Assembly (NCBI RefSeq): GCF_014203835.1
Contig: NZ_JACHJW010000001.1
Span: 7,018,501-7,082,500 of the forward strand
Length of the DNA stretch: 64,000 bases
Source: Micromonospora polyrhachis
GTDB lineage: Bacteria; Actinomycetota; Actinomycetes; Mycobacteriales; Micromonosporaceae
Direction: 5' to 3'
How positions within the stretch are numbered: the stretch's first letter is position 1; the number at the start of each line of letters is the position of its first letter. This document shows positions 26,094 through 34,892 of the stretch, one piece after another. The position numbers and the translations under genes are program-made. The notes below the pieces were generated by a model. It ran no database searches. It was not told the DNA's origin and saw only the letters and a program-made list of their open reading frames with translations.

Positions 26094-26669
26094 ATGACAA
26101 CCAGCATTAAGCAGGACGTCTTGGACCTACTCACCGATCAGCACCATGAGATCAAGGCGCTCTTCGGCCAACTGGCCCGCGCGCAAGGTGCCGACAAGCG
26201 TGAGCTGTTCGAACGTCTGGTACGGCTGCTGGCAATACACGAAAGCGCCGAGGAGATCGTCGTTCACCCCACCGCCCGACGCCGGATCGCCCAGGGCGAG
26301 AAGGTGGTGGCGAACCGGGAGCACGAGGAGGACCAGGCGAAACGGGAGCTGGCCGCGTTGTACGACATGGGTGTCGAGCACCCGGACTTCGACGCTCGGC
26401 TGGCCTCCTTGGCGGAGGCGGTCATCCAGCACGCTACCCGGGAGGAACTGGAGGAGTTCTCGGCCCTTCGGCAGAACGCGTCGCCGGAACAGCTCCGGCT
26501 GATGGCCGGGGCGGTACGCGCGGCCGAGGCAATGGCACCGACCCGGCCGCATCCGCACAGCGGGGAGTCCGCTACCGCGAATCTCGTCGCAGGTCCGCCG
26601 ATGGCACTGTTCGATCGGGTACGGGACGGAGTACGCGACTGGCGTCAGTCCCACCACGAACAGGATTGA
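26094..26669 (+). CDS. Hemerythrin-domain protein
   Basis: A 191-residue four-helix-bundle protein. Metal-ligand positions of the HHE family are visible: DQHHEIK (His17/18), LAIHESAEEIVVHP (His and Glu near 48-58), NREHEEDQAKRE (about His76, Glu80) and AVIQHATREELEEF (His near 112). A disordered His/Pro tail (PTRPHPHSGES) follows. It binds a di-iron centre and is linked to oxygen, NO or iron sensing and storage. It is preceded by an A/G-rich ribosome-binding region (GGAAGGAATAAACC). Its 3' end overlaps the antisense small membrane gene by 98 bases. Confidence 0.9.
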   Translation: MTTSIKQDVLDLLTDQHHEIKALFGQLARAQGADKRELFERLVRLLAIHESAEEIVVHPTARRRIAQGEKVVANREHEEDQAKRELAALYDMGVEHPDFDARLASLAEAVIQHATREELEEFSALRQNASPEQLRLMAGAVRAAEAMAPTRPHPHSGESATANLVAGPPMALFDRVRDGVRDWRQSHHEQD

Positions 26670-26919
26670 GCGGCACCAGGAGGATAGGCAGCAGTCGTAC
26701 CCGCCGCTCCTGCACCGCCACCGCCACCGGGATGAGCAGCGTGGTTGTCGCCAGGACGACCTGCGTCCAACCGGGCCAGCCGGTCAGAACGGCGACAACC
26801 ACGACCGCGGCCAGGGCATGGAACTGAACGCGGGTCCGGGTCAGGGAGACCACCCTGCCGGCCGGCTCGGATCTGATCTCGTCACCATCCCGGCCGCATG
26901 GCCGACTCGGCGTCTCCAT
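26572..26919 (-). CDS. Small membrane protein, hypothetical
   Basis: A 115-residue frame starting at ATG 26919 with AAGGAGG upstream; an earlier ATG at 26961 has no such site. After a polar N terminus come one or two hydrophobic segments (VQFHALAAVVVVAVL, VVLATTTLLIPVAVAV) and a short Arg-rich loop. The last 33 codons lie antisense to the hemerythrin gene. It follows the permease gene on the same strand, 42 bases away. No family is recognised; real but unproven. Confidence 0.5.
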   Translation of the reverse strand: METPSRPCGRDGDEIRSEPAGRVVSLTRTRVQFHALAAVVVVAVLTGWPGWTQVVLATTTLLIPVAVAVQERRVRLLPILLVPLNPVRGGTDASRVLRPVPDRTVPSADLRRDSR

Positions 26920-26961
26920 TTCCACATCCCTCCTTGCTCGACGTGTCCCCGATGTCGCCAT

Positions 26962-28113
26962 CTAGACGGCCAGTAACAGGCTCACACCAACGACGATGGC
27001 CGGGATCGTGGTGATCAGGGTCGCCAGCGCGGCGGCCCGACGGCGTAGTGCCGCCAGCGGGATAAGGGCGTCACCGTCCTGACTGATCGCGTTGGCCACC
27101 AGGGTGGGGGTGGGTAGGCCCCCGCTGACGTAGAGGCCGGTAAAGACGATCTGCACCGCACATCCGGGAATGAGACCGATCAACGCCCCGACGAGGACAC
27201 CGACCACACCGGCGAACGCCAACTCGGAGCCGTCGAAGCCGGTGGTCGTGGTGAGGATCTGCCAGCCCAGATAGGCGACGGCGACCCAGACGGTGATGAA
27301 CGACGCCTCGTGTGCGCTGTGTCGGAACGTGTCCCGCAGGCTGTGCGGACGCGCGGTCTCCAAGCTGTCGTCGGCGAACCGGCCACGCCCGGCGGCGAAG
27401 ATCAGTAGGGCGGTCAGCGTGCCGAGGCAGCCAAGCGCGAGGTAGGGGTCGATGCCACCGAGCGCGGCGCTGAGTAGGGACGGATCGACCGCATGGAAGA
27501 CCACCGGTACGGAGACCAGGAAGGCCGGCGTGGTCAGTCCCCAGAACGCCACCGACATCCTGCGCTGCCGGTCGACCCGGCCCCCAGCCTCGTCGAGTAC
27601 GGCGAGCGGAGCCGACCGTGCGGTCGGGGCGGGTGCCGGTGCCGAGGATCCGACCGGCAGCGGCCGACCGATGCCGGACCGGTCGCCGAGAGTGCCGGTC
27701 GTTCGGTCCGGCGCCGTCCGCGCGGGGTCCACGCCGAACAGGTCGATCGCGTACCCGGTGGCCAGCCCCACCGCGAAGAGCAGGGCGTGGATCTTCAGCG
27801 CGAACATGGGGTCCGCGGCGATCACCACCCAGGAGGAGTCGCCCATGGTCGAGGCCAGAGCAGCCACGACGGTGCCGAAGGACACCTTGCCCCGGGCATA
27901 CAGCGGCATGAGGATGATCGCGCCGCCACAACCGGGGCTCACCCCGAGCAGGGCACCGACCAGGGGCCCGAGCCGGGGATGCCGGGTCAGGCCATCAGTG
28001 GTCCGGTCACCGTAGCGCCACCGAAGCCAGCCGAAGAGCGCGACCAGCACCGCGACGTACACACCCACCTGCATGAACGCGTCCGCCAAGGGACGAACCA
28101 GAAGTTCTACCAT
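26962..28113 (-). CDS. Putative 10-TM heavy-metal/manganese exporter (ArsP_2-like)
   Basis: A 383-residue permease with two related halves. Each has a conserved loop: LLGVSPGCGGAIILMPLYARG then ASTMGDSSWVVIAADP in the first, and LIGLIPGCAVQIVFTGLYVSG in the second. The paired PGC motifs in inverted halves fit the PF11449 type described as a putative heavy-metal or manganese exporter. A Pro/Ala linker (about residues 130-175) joins the halves. It is upstream of the small membrane gene and just downstream of a manganese catalase, which fits a manganese-related role. Transport direction and metal are inferred. Confidence 0.72.
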   Translation of the reverse strand: MVELLVRPLADAFMQVGVYVAVLVALFGWLRWRYGDRTTDGLTRHPRLGPLVGALLGVSPGCGGAIILMPLYARGKVSFGTVVAALASTMGDSSWVVIAADPMFALKIHALLFAVGLATGYAIDLFGVDPARTAPDRTTGTLGDRSGIGRPLPVGSSAPAPAPTARSAPLAVLDEAGGRVDRQRRMSVAFWGLTTPAFLVSVPVVFHAVDPSLLSAALGGIDPYLALGCLGTLTALLIFAAGRGRFADDSLETARPHSLRDTFRHSAHEASFITVWVAVAYLGWQILTTTTGFDGSELAFAGVVGVLVGALIGLIPGCAVQIVFTGLYVSGGLPTPTLVANAISQDGDALIPLAALRRRAAALATLITTIPAIVVGVSLLLAV

Positions 28114-28189
28114 GATCGACTCACTCCCGATGGGCAGCGCCGGACCGTCGTACGCGTCGGACGACCCGGCGCAACGCGAGACAGCTCAA

Positions 28190-29050
28190 CTACTTCTTTT
28201 TCTTGCCCGCACCGGAGGAACCGGCGGGTGGCGGAGTGCCGTACAGTCGCGGGTCGCCGGCCGGTAGTACCGGCTCGCCCGCGTGCGCGGTCGGCTGCGC
28301 CTGGTAGCTGAACTCACCCTTGCCATCCGGGCTGGGGCCGGAGGCCCACCTGCCCTCGGCCGCTTCCTGCCCTTCGGAGAAGTCGATGTACTGGTAGGCG
28401 AACGCGTTCTCCTGTTCGGCGTCGGGGAACGCCTCGGGTACCGGCATCTCCTCCAGTCCGTCCTCCTTGAGTTGCTCGATCGCGGCCAGCCACATGTTCT
28501 GGTGCATGGTGTCGCGGGCCAGCAGGAAGCGGAGCATCTTCTTGACACCCGGGTCGTCGGTCATGTTGAACAGGCGGGCGACCTGCAACCGACCCTGCGC
28601 CTCGGCGGTGACGTTGAGGTGGAAGTCGGCGAGCAGGTTACCGCTGGCGGTGATGAACGCTCCGTTCCACGGCACACCGTTACTGTCCGCCGGCAGGGGG
28701 CCGCTACCGGCGTGGATGAAGTGCGCCGGATTCGACCCGGCGTAGATGGCGGCCAGCATCGGGTTGTCCTCGGCCGCCGCCTCCTGCACGGACAGCGGCG
28801 CGCTGTCCAGCAGTCGGGCGATCATCGTGCAGATCATCTCGACATGGCCCACCTCCTCGGTCCCCACGTCGAGCAGCAGGTCCTTGTACTTGCCGGGTAG
28901 CCGGCAGCTCCACCCCTGGAACAGGTACTGGGTGGCGACGGTCATCTCGCCCCACTTGCCGCCCAGCACCTCCTGCAGCCGGCGGGCGAAAGCGGCGTCA
29001 GGGCCGTCCGGCTTGGCCTCGAACTGCAGGTCCTTGATATGGCTGAACAC
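28190..29050 (-). CDS. Manganese catalase
   Basis: A 286-residue ferritin-like di-manganese catalase, starting at GTG 29050 after an excellent GAGGAGG. Ligand helices are visible: GEMTVATQYLFQGW (Glu35), VGTEEVGHVEMI (Glu66, His69), NVTAEAQGRLQVARL and ARDTMHQNMW, giving two Glu/His pairs. The C-terminal 60 residues form a Pro/Gly-rich tail ending in four lysines. It decomposes H2O2 without haem, complementing katE. It overlaps the end of the histidine-kinase gene by 53 bases and lies upstream of the permease gene, so all could be one transcript. Confidence 0.94.
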   Translation of the reverse strand: MFSHIKDLQFEAKPDGPDAAFARRLQEVLGGKWGEMTVATQYLFQGWSCRLPGKYKDLLLDVGTEEVGHVEMICTMIARLLDSAPLSVQEAAAEDNPMLAAIYAGSNPAHFIHAGSGPLPADSNGVPWNGAFITASGNLLADFHLNVTAEAQGRLQVARLFNMTDDPGVKKMLRFLLARDTMHQNMWLAAIEQLKEDGLEEMPVPEAFPDAEQENAFAYQYIDFSEGQEAAEGRWASGPSPDGKGEFSYQAQPTAHAGEPVLPAGDPRLYGTPPPAGSSGAGKKKK

Positions 29051-29981
29051 GGTGTCCTCCTCGATCGCGGATGGCAGACACCGGCTCCATTCCCTTCCTG
29101 CCGACCCATCGGGGCCAACCCCCGACCCGCCGGGGCCAGTTGCCGGCCACCGGTTCGTGCGGGCCGCCGGGAAGCACCACCTCGACCGCGGTGCCGGACG
29201 GCCGGATAGCGTACGCGTCGACGCTTCCACCCTCTGCCACGACCAACCGATGCACGATCCAGAGCCCGAGGCCGGAGACGCCGGGCGGTGGGGTCGGCCG
29301 ACGAAGGGCGGCGCGCAGCAGTCCGGAGCTGTTCCCCTCGTCGGTCACCACGAGCACCAGATCGCCCTGTCGGATCGAGGCGGAGATCCGTACCCGGCCC
29401 TCCGGTGGACCGTGTCGCAGGGCGTTCTCGACCAGATTGCCCAGCACCTGGCGGATACGCGGCACCGCCACCGGGCGGTTTCCGGCCGCGCGGCTGATCC
29501 GTACCCGTATCCGCCCGGGTGGCCCGGTCGCGGTCACGGCCGGCAGGACCTGGCGGAGCGGGAGTGTGCGACCGTCGGTGACCGTACCGGTGGCCTGCGC
29601 GACCGCTCCCCGCCACACGCCGTCGAGATGCACCGCCTGCGCCCGGACGAGCTGGAGCAACGCCCGCTGGTCGGCCGCACCGAGCCGCGCCGGTTGGTCG
29701 ATCAGCGCCCGGGTCAAGGACTGCAGCGCGGTGATCGGCGTCCGAAGTTCATGACAGAGCGCCCGCAGGATCAGGTTCTGTGCCTCCGCGCCGGCGGTCG
29801 CTGCCGGGCCGGTCCGTAGCCGGAGTCGAGGCCCGAGCCGGCGAACGGGGTTTGCGGCGAGCACCGACGTGGCCGCCCGCGCCACCACGGCTCCCGCCAC
29901 CCCCGCCAGTACGACCGGGAGCAGCAGCCCGCCGGTCGTCGGCCGTGGTCCCGTCCTCGCTGGCTGCACCCTGTGGGGCAT
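28998..29981 (-). CDS. Sensor histidine kinase
   Basis: A 327-residue kinase starting at ATG 29981 after GAAGGGAC. One N-terminal hydrophobic helix (LLLPVVLAGVAGAVVARA) is followed by the dimerisation/phosphoacceptor helix ALCHELRTPITALQSL (His77), an N box NLVENALRHG and a G box GVSGLGLWIVHRL. There is almost no extracytoplasmic sensor, so it probably senses a membrane or cytoplasmic signal. The last 50 residues extend past the kinase fold into the manganese-catalase gene and may be a tolerated overlap. A NarL-type regulator starts 31 bases away on the other strand. Confidence 0.87.
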   Translation of the reverse strand: MPHRVQPARTGPRPTTGGLLLPVVLAGVAGAVVARAATSVLAANPVRRLGPRLRLRTGPAATAGAEAQNLILRALCHELRTPITALQSLTRALIDQPARLGAADQRALLQLVRAQAVHLDGVWRGAVAQATGTVTDGRTLPLRQVLPAVTATGPPGRIRVRISRAAGNRPVAVPRIRQVLGNLVENALRHGPPEGRVRISASIRQGDLVLVVTDEGNSSGLLRAALRRPTPPPGVSGLGLWIVHRLVVAEGGSVDAYAIRPSGTAVEVVLPGGPHEPVAGNWPRRVGGWPRWVGRKGMEPVSAIRDRGGHRVQPYQGPAVRGQAGRP

Positions 29982-30011
29982 GGTCACGTCCCTTCGGGGT
30001 AACGGATCGGC

Positions 30012-30656
30012 GTGCCCGGACCGGCCACCGTTCGTATCGCGCTGGTTGACGATCATCCCCTCTTCGTTCGAGGTCTGGAACTACTGCTCTCCACCACCAG
30101 CGGCGGGCGGGCAGAGGTGGTGGGATCAACCGGAGACGCCGCTGCTGCCGCGTCGCTGATGCGCAGATGCCTGCCCGACCTCGCCCTGGTCGACCTGCAC
30201 ATGCCACCCCCCGGTGGAATCCGCGCCATCGCCGCCATCCGCCGAACCACCCCCGGTCTACGGGTCGTCGCCATGTCCGGTCTCGACGAGACCAGCCTCG
30301 CCCTCGACGCGCTCCGGGCCGGGGCCGTCGGCTACCTGCCCAAGAGCAGCGAGCCCGAGGAACTGTTGCCGCCCCTGCTGGCGGTCCTGGACGGCTGGGC
30401 GGTGCTGCCCACCGGCCTGCTCACCGCGCTGCTCACACCGGCACGTACCGGTGTGCTGCCATCGGTGCTGCTCGACGACGAGGAACGTCTGCTTCTGCAG
30501 CTTATTGCGAAGGGGAACAGCACGGTGGAGATCGCCGACAGGCTGCACGTCTCGGAGCGAACCGTGAAACGGCTGACCGCCGCCCTGCTCCGCAAGCTCC
30601 GGGTCTCGACCCGGACCGAGGCCGCCGCCCTGGCTGGCAACGCTGGCCTGATCTGA
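30012..30656 (+). CDS. NarL/LuxR-family response regulator
   Basis: A 214-residue regulator. The receiver domain (about 1-125) has the acidic pair LVDDHPLFVRG and the phosphoacceptor LALVDLHMP (about Asp61), then VVAMSG and the Lys of GYLPKSSEP. The C-terminal LuxR-type helix-turn-helix spans about 150-210 (AKGNSTVEIADRLHVSERTVK). It is divergent from the histidine-kinase gene, an unusual but workable partner arrangement. As a NarL-type protein it is a candidate reader of the DosR-like box at hmp, although a distant one. Confidence 0.9.
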   Translation: MPGPATVRIALVDDHPLFVRGLELLLSTTSGGRAEVVGSTGDAAAAASLMRRCLPDLALVDLHMPPPGGIRAIAAIRRTTPGLRVVAMSGLDETSLALDALRAGAVGYLPKSSEPEELLPPLLAVLDGWAVLPTGLLTALLTPARTGVLPSVLLDDEERLLLQLIAKGNSTVEIADRLHVSERTVKRLTAALLRKLRVSTRTEAAALAGNAGLI

Positions 30657-30774
30657 CCGTGCTTCGGCCGGACGGACCAGTCGACTGACAGAGGTCAATT
30701 CTTCGGACGCTCGACCCGCCACCGTGGTTCGATCTCCATTGGTACGGCGATCAGCAGCCAGTCGAGGGGTGAGG

Positions 30775-31602
30775 ATGGCGGAGAGTCACGGCACGACAAC
30801 CACCGTGACATTCGTCGGTACGGCGACCACCCTGCTGAACCTGGGTGACTTCACCCTGCTCACCGATCCCAACTTCCTGCACGCCGGCCAACGGGCCTAT
30901 CTCGGGTACGGGATGTGGACCCGACGCCGTACCGACCCGGCCATGTCAGTCGAGGACCTGCCGGCGCTCGACGGCGTCGTCCTGTCCCACCTGCACGGCG
31001 ACCACTTCGACCGGGTCACCCGGGCCGGACTGCCCAAGGACCTCCCGATCATCACCACGCCACAGGCCCAACGTCGACTCCGCCGCTGGGGTTTCGCCCA
31101 CGCGGAAGCCCTGAGCACCTGGGAGAGCCAGGTGATGACCCGTGGCAACCAGCGCCTGCGTATCATCTCGATGCCTGGCACGCACGGGCCCGGCATCGTC
31201 GGTCGTCTCCTCCCCGCCGTGATGGGCTCGATCATCGACTTCGAGCAGGACAACCGCCGGCTGCTCCGGCTCTACGTCACCGGCGACACACTCAACCGGT
31301 CGATGCTCGCCGAGATCCCACAGCGTTATCCCGGCATCGACGCGATGCTGATCCACCTTGGCGGGACACGCATCCTGGGGATACTCGTGACGATGGACGA
31401 CCACCAGGGGGTCGAACTGGTGAACCTCGTCCGCCCTCGGCTGACCCTGCCGATCCACTACGACGACTATCCCGTCTTCCGCTCCCCGCTACAGGCCTTC
31501 CTCGACCTGGCCCGTCTCGAGGGAATGACGGCGGGCGTACGTCCCATCCGCCGGGGCGAGACCGTCGCCCTCCCACAGTTGGCCACGCCCCCACCGGCAT
31601 GA
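30775..31602 (+). CDS. Metallo-beta-lactamase-fold hydrolase (UlaG-like)
   Basis: A 275-residue protein starting at ATG 30775 after GAGGGGTGAGG. MBL features are DFTLLTDPNFL, the zinc motif VLSHLHGDHFDR (HxHxDH, about residues 79-84), MPGTHGPG, LYVTGDTLN and the closing LPIHYDDY. The spacing fits UlaG-like and other non-lactamase hydrolases. It acts in the cytoplasm on an unknown substrate. It follows the response regulator by 118 bases. Confidence 0.9.
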   Translation: MAESHGTTTTVTFVGTATTLLNLGDFTLLTDPNFLHAGQRAYLGYGMWTRRRTDPAMSVEDLPALDGVVLSHLHGDHFDRVTRAGLPKDLPIITTPQAQRRLRRWGFAHAEALSTWESQVMTRGNQRLRIISMPGTHGPGIVGRLLPAVMGSIIDFEQDNRRLLRLYVTGDTLNRSMLAEIPQRYPGIDAMLIHLGGTRILGILVTMDDHQGVELVNLVRPRLTLPIHYDDYPVFRSPLQAFLDLARLEGMTAGVRPIRRGETVALPQLATPPPA

Positions 31603-31807
31603 CGGTTCGACAGCGACCACGAGCCCCGACCTGCCACAATCCGCCGATTCCGGCTGGGCGTCGCGGTACGAGGCACTTCCCAAACCAGTGACGGGCGAAG
31701 CGCTCGCTACTGGAAATGCGTCATCACCCGGTGCGCCCTGCGGGGAGTCACTCCGCGTGCCGATACGATCACCAAGTCGGGGACTGTCCGTTTCGGAAGG
31801 ACGCGCG

Positions 31808-33145
31808 ATGGCTGCGGTAACGACCTGGACCGGCCGGGAAGCGAACGCGCTACGCAAGGCGTTGCGGATGAGCATGACCGCCTTCGCCGAGCACCTGGGC
31901 GCGGCCGAACGGACGGTGGCCAAATGGAGCAGCCAGGGCGACACAATCCTTCCGCGTGCCGACATGCAGGCCGCGCTGGACACCGTGCTGGCACGAGCCA
32001 CACCCGACGTACAGGAGCGCTTCGAGGCACTACGGACAGCGGACACCAGCGGTACAGCCGTACGCACCACGCAGCCGCACACCGGCGCGGATGCTGACCC
32101 TGGAGGTGACGGATACTGCGGCGCGGGCTCGGCTGGTGACGTGCGACGGAGAGACCTGCTGCGTGGCACGGCGACCGGCTCCCCCGCTGTACCCGGCGTC
32201 GCGTCACTGCTCGACATGCTCCTCTCGCCGCTGCATCCACACACGGTGGCATTGTCCGTTCAACAGTTCTCCCGCGACGTATCCGCCGCCAAGGTCGACT
32301 ATCAAGCCTGCCGGTACGAGCACGTGCTCGACCGGCTCATGACGCTGCTACCGGCCGTCGAACCCACCATGGCCAGCGCGGAGGGCGGGCAACGCGCGCA
32401 GGTGAACGTTCTAGCCACCGATCTGTATCACGTCGTCGGTAGCGTCCTTCTCAAGGTGGGCTGCCGGGGGATGGCCCTGGTCGCTGCCGAGCGGAGCACC
32501 CGCGCCGCTGCGGCGAGTCAGGACCCGGTGGCGATCGCCGCGAGCGCACGAATCATGACCCATGCCCTGATGAGCAGTGGCCACGAGGACCAGGCGGTGA
32601 CCCTCGCCAGCAAGGCTGCCAGTGTGCTTGACCAGGACACCCGCCTTGCGTCAACTGACGCAATCGCCATGTACGGTGCCCTTGTCCTCCGGGGTGCCGT
32701 CGCCGCAGCCCATCGGGACGACCGGGACACCGCCCAAGCCATGCTCGACGAGGCGACCCGCGCGGCGGTCCGGCTCGGTTACGACGGCAACGACCGGTGG
32801 ACCGGCTTCGGTGCCACCAACGTCCTACTGCACCGGGTCAACATCGCACGGACCCTCGGCGACGCCGGCACCGCCATCACACTCGCCCATGAAATACCCC
32901 TGGACAAGATCACGCTCGCCGAGCGCAAGGCCTCGCTGTACGTTGACGTCGCCCGCGCCTACACGCAGTGGGGGCGCTACGGGCAAAGCCTGACCGCGCT
33001 GCGTACCGCTTACGCGGTGGCACCCGAGGAGATCCGCTGTCGTCCGGCGGTCCAGCAGATCGCTCGCGACCTCGCCCTCCTCGCCAAGGGCTCGGTCCGC
33101 ACCGCCATCGTCGACTTCACCCAGGGCATCGGAATCCCACTATGA
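31808..33145 (+). CDS. XRE-type regulator with TPR-like C-terminal domain
   Basis: A 445-residue protein starting at ATG 31808 (GGAAGGA upstream). Residues about 8-60 are an XRE/Cro helix-turn-helix (ANALRKALRMSMTAFAEHLGAAERTVAKW). A Gly/Ala linker follows, then from about 125 to the end alpha-helical repeats (AAERSTRAAAASQDPVAIAA, YVDVARAYTQWGRYGQSLTAL). This design is common in actinobacterial regulators that sense a peptide or ligand through the repeats. Its stop overlaps the start of the flavoprotein gene (ATGA), so the two are coupled. Confidence 0.88.
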   Translation: MAAVTTWTGREANALRKALRMSMTAFAEHLGAAERTVAKWSSQGDTILPRADMQAALDTVLARATPDVQERFEALRTADTSGTAVRTTQPHTGADADPGGDGYCGAGSAGDVRRRDLLRGTATGSPAVPGVASLLDMLLSPLHPHTVALSVQQFSRDVSAAKVDYQACRYEHVLDRLMTLLPAVEPTMASAEGGQRAQVNVLATDLYHVVGSVLLKVGCRGMALVAAERSTRAAAASQDPVAIAASARIMTHALMSSGHEDQAVTLASKAASVLDQDTRLASTDAIAMYGALVLRGAVAAAHRDDRDTAQAMLDEATRAAVRLGYDGNDRWTGFGATNVLLHRVNIARTLGDAGTAITLAHEIPLDKITLAERKASLYVDVARAYTQWGRYGQSLTALRTAYAVAPEEIRCRPAVQQIARDLALLAKGSVRTAIVDFTQGIGIPL

Positions 33146-33726
33146 CCGGAGGTCATCTGCAGATCGTCGTCTGCGGCGCAGGCTGTGCCGCAGACGTAGC
33201 CCGACTCGTCGACACCGCACAGAAGCAGACCTGGACGGCGGCGGTCACCGCCACACCCAATGCGATGGACTTCATGGACGTGCCGGTGATCGAGAAGCTG
33301 GCCGGCGTTCCCGTCAGATCCCACTACCGGGCTTCTCCCGGCGCGCGACGCTCGCTTCCCGCCGCTGACGCCCTGGTCGTCGCACCCGCGACCTACAACT
33401 CAATCAACAAGATAGCCCTTGGCCTGGCCGACAACTACGCCATGACCTCGGTCGCCGAGCTGATCGGACGTCAACTGCCGACCGTCATCGTCCCGTTCGT
33501 CAACGCCGCCCTCGCCGCCCGGCTCCCCTTCCGCCGCGCCGTGGCCAGCCTCCGTGACGAGGGAGTACGCGTCCTACTCGGCCCTGAAGACGGCTGGGAA
33601 CCCCACCCCCCGGGGAGTGGAGACGATCGGCGGCGTGTGTTTCCCTGGGCGGCGGCCTTCGAGACAGCGGCCCGGCTCGCCTACGAAGTGCGGTCCCCTC
33701 GGGGGCGCCCGATGCAAACGTGGTAG
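33142..33726 (+). CDS. Flavoprotein (PPC decarboxylase / HFCD-like)
   Basis: A 194-residue Rossmann-like flavin-binding protein: VVCGAGCAADVARLVDTA near the N terminus, AVTATPNAMDF, ALVVAPATYNSINKIALGLADNYAMT for flavin contact, and PTVIVPFVNAALA. The family includes phosphopantothenoylcysteine decarboxylase and peptide cysteine decarboxylases; this stand-alone member is known mainly from pairs with XRE-TPR regulators. The substrate is unknown. It overlaps the regulator gene by 4 bases. Confidence 0.85.
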   Translation: MTGGHLQIVVCGAGCAADVARLVDTAQKQTWTAAVTATPNAMDFMDVPVIEKLAGVPVRSHYRASPGARRSLPAADALVVAPATYNSINKIALGLADNYAMTSVAELIGRQLPTVIVPFVNAALAARLPFRRAVASLRDEGVRVLLGPEDGWEPHPPGSGDDRRRVFPWAAAFETAARLAYEVRSPRGRPMQTW

Positions 33727-33729
33727 TGG

Positions 33730-33744
33730 GTCGGCCGGGCCGAC
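33730..33744 (+). terminator. Hairpin after flavoprotein gene
   Basis: GTCGGC-CGG-GCCGAC, a 6-bp stem with a 3-base loop, starts 4 bases after the flavoprotein stop. A second stem CGACGG / CCGTCG overlaps it. Confidence 0.5.
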
Positions 33745-33866
33745 GGCGACGAAACCGTCGTTCTCGAGCGTACGCCGAAGTCGGCTGAGCTACCCGAGTC
33801 GAGCGCGAACCGGCCTCGTAGCGCTGCCACCTCGGCACCACCGGGATCGATCTCCCACAGCAGGCG

Positions 33867-34751
33867 CTAATCGACGCGGCGCAGCCGGCCCGTCTCGACG
33901 GCCCGCGCGTCGAGAAGCACCAGGATCTCACCATCGAACCCGGCTCGCCGAACTGTCCAAAGCCAGGACGCAACCGGCACGTTGTCGCACGCCGCCAGGG
34001 TGACGGGACCGGCCACGCCGAGCAGCGTGCCACGCGGTGCGGAGACCCATCGACCATCCTGGTCGTTGCAGCCATCGGACGCGCGCCACTCACCATCCGC
34101 AGCGAACTCCACATACGCCGCCCTATGCCCGTCGACCGGAATCCACCGCCCCATCAGTCGCTGCCGGTCGGCGGGAATCAGCGTTGCCGGCAACTCGGCG
34201 GCCGGTGCCACGGCCCGGCGGAACTGCTCTGTGACCACGGCTGGTTCCACCTCGGTGGTTGCCAGCTCCGGGACGGGTGTGGGCGTCGCGCCCGGGATCA
34301 GCCGGGCAACCGGTTGGCCCAGCCCATCCAGGAGCACGACTACCCGGCCGTCGAACCGGTACGCGACGACACGTCGCAGCCATCGGGGGGTCTGCTCGCT
34401 GGCCCGCTCACAGCCCCGAATGCCCTGGGTGGCGGTGGGAGCACCGAAGATCTTGGCGACGAAGACGCCATCGACGTCGGCCTGCCATGATCCGCTCAGG
34501 GTTCCACAGCGGCTGCCGAACACGTACAGATCATGGGACGCGAGCCGCAGGATGGTGCCGGTGCCCTTCTCCCCGACACCGGCGAGCGTCCAAGAACCGA
34601 CCAGCGACTCGGGTCCCGAAGATGCGTTAGCACCGGTGACGACTGGCAATGGGACCTCGTCCGCCGCTAGCGGTGCGTCACCCTCCACAGCACACCCGGT
34701 GAGCAGTGCGCCGGTCATGGCCAGCGCCATGAAATGGCCCTGCCGTCTCAT
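33867..34751 (-). CDS. Lipoprotein with two META/HslJ-like repeats
   Basis: A 294-residue lipoprotein. The signal peptide ends in the lipobox LLTGC (Cys20). Two related halves follow: residues about 50-150 (SLVGSWTLAGVG, GTLSGSWQADVDG, GCERA) and about 190-290 (RLMGRWIPVDGH, YVEFAADGEWRASDGCNDQDGRW, ACDNV). The pattern of a GSW/GRW strand, a C(N/G)-containing turn and a second cysteine fits META-domain proteins. It is anchored outside the membrane; function is unknown. It lies downstream of galK but after a strong terminator, so it is probably separate. Confidence 0.72.
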   Translation of the reverse strand: MRRQGHFMALAMTGALLTGCAVEGDAPLAADEVPLPVVTGANASSGPESLVGSWTLAGVGEKGTGTILRLASHDLYVFGSRCGTLSGSWQADVDGVFVAKIFGAPTATQGIRGCERASEQTPRWLRRVVAYRFDGRVVVLLDGLGQPVARLIPGATPTPVPELATTEVEPAVVTEQFRRAVAPAAELPATLIPADRQRLMGRWIPVDGHRAAYVEFAADGEWRASDGCNDQDGRWVSAPRGTLLGVAGPVTLAACDNVPVASWLWTVRRAGFDGEILVLLDARAVETGRLRRVD

Positions 34752-34868
34752 TCTGTCCCCGTTCCGTGACCGTCAGCGAATCTGCTGATTCGACGACCGG
34801 GATGCGCTGACGGTTCCCCTGGCCTGCGGCTGGACTTCCCGCCGCCGCACCTGCTGACCAGTTGCGGC

Positions 34869-34890
34869 GACCACCCGGGCTCGGGTGGTC
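34869..34890 (-). terminator. Terminator hairpin after galK
   Basis: A 9-bp perfect stem GACCACCCG / CGGGTGGTC with a GGCT loop, 2 bases beyond the galK stop on the minus strand. Confidence 0.75.
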
Positions 34891-34892
34891 AC

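Noticed and set aside
33727..33866. Possible tRNA-like stretch (GGTAGCTCAG on the minus strand)
   Set aside because: No acceptor stem, anticodon arm or T-arm can be formed at the required distances.
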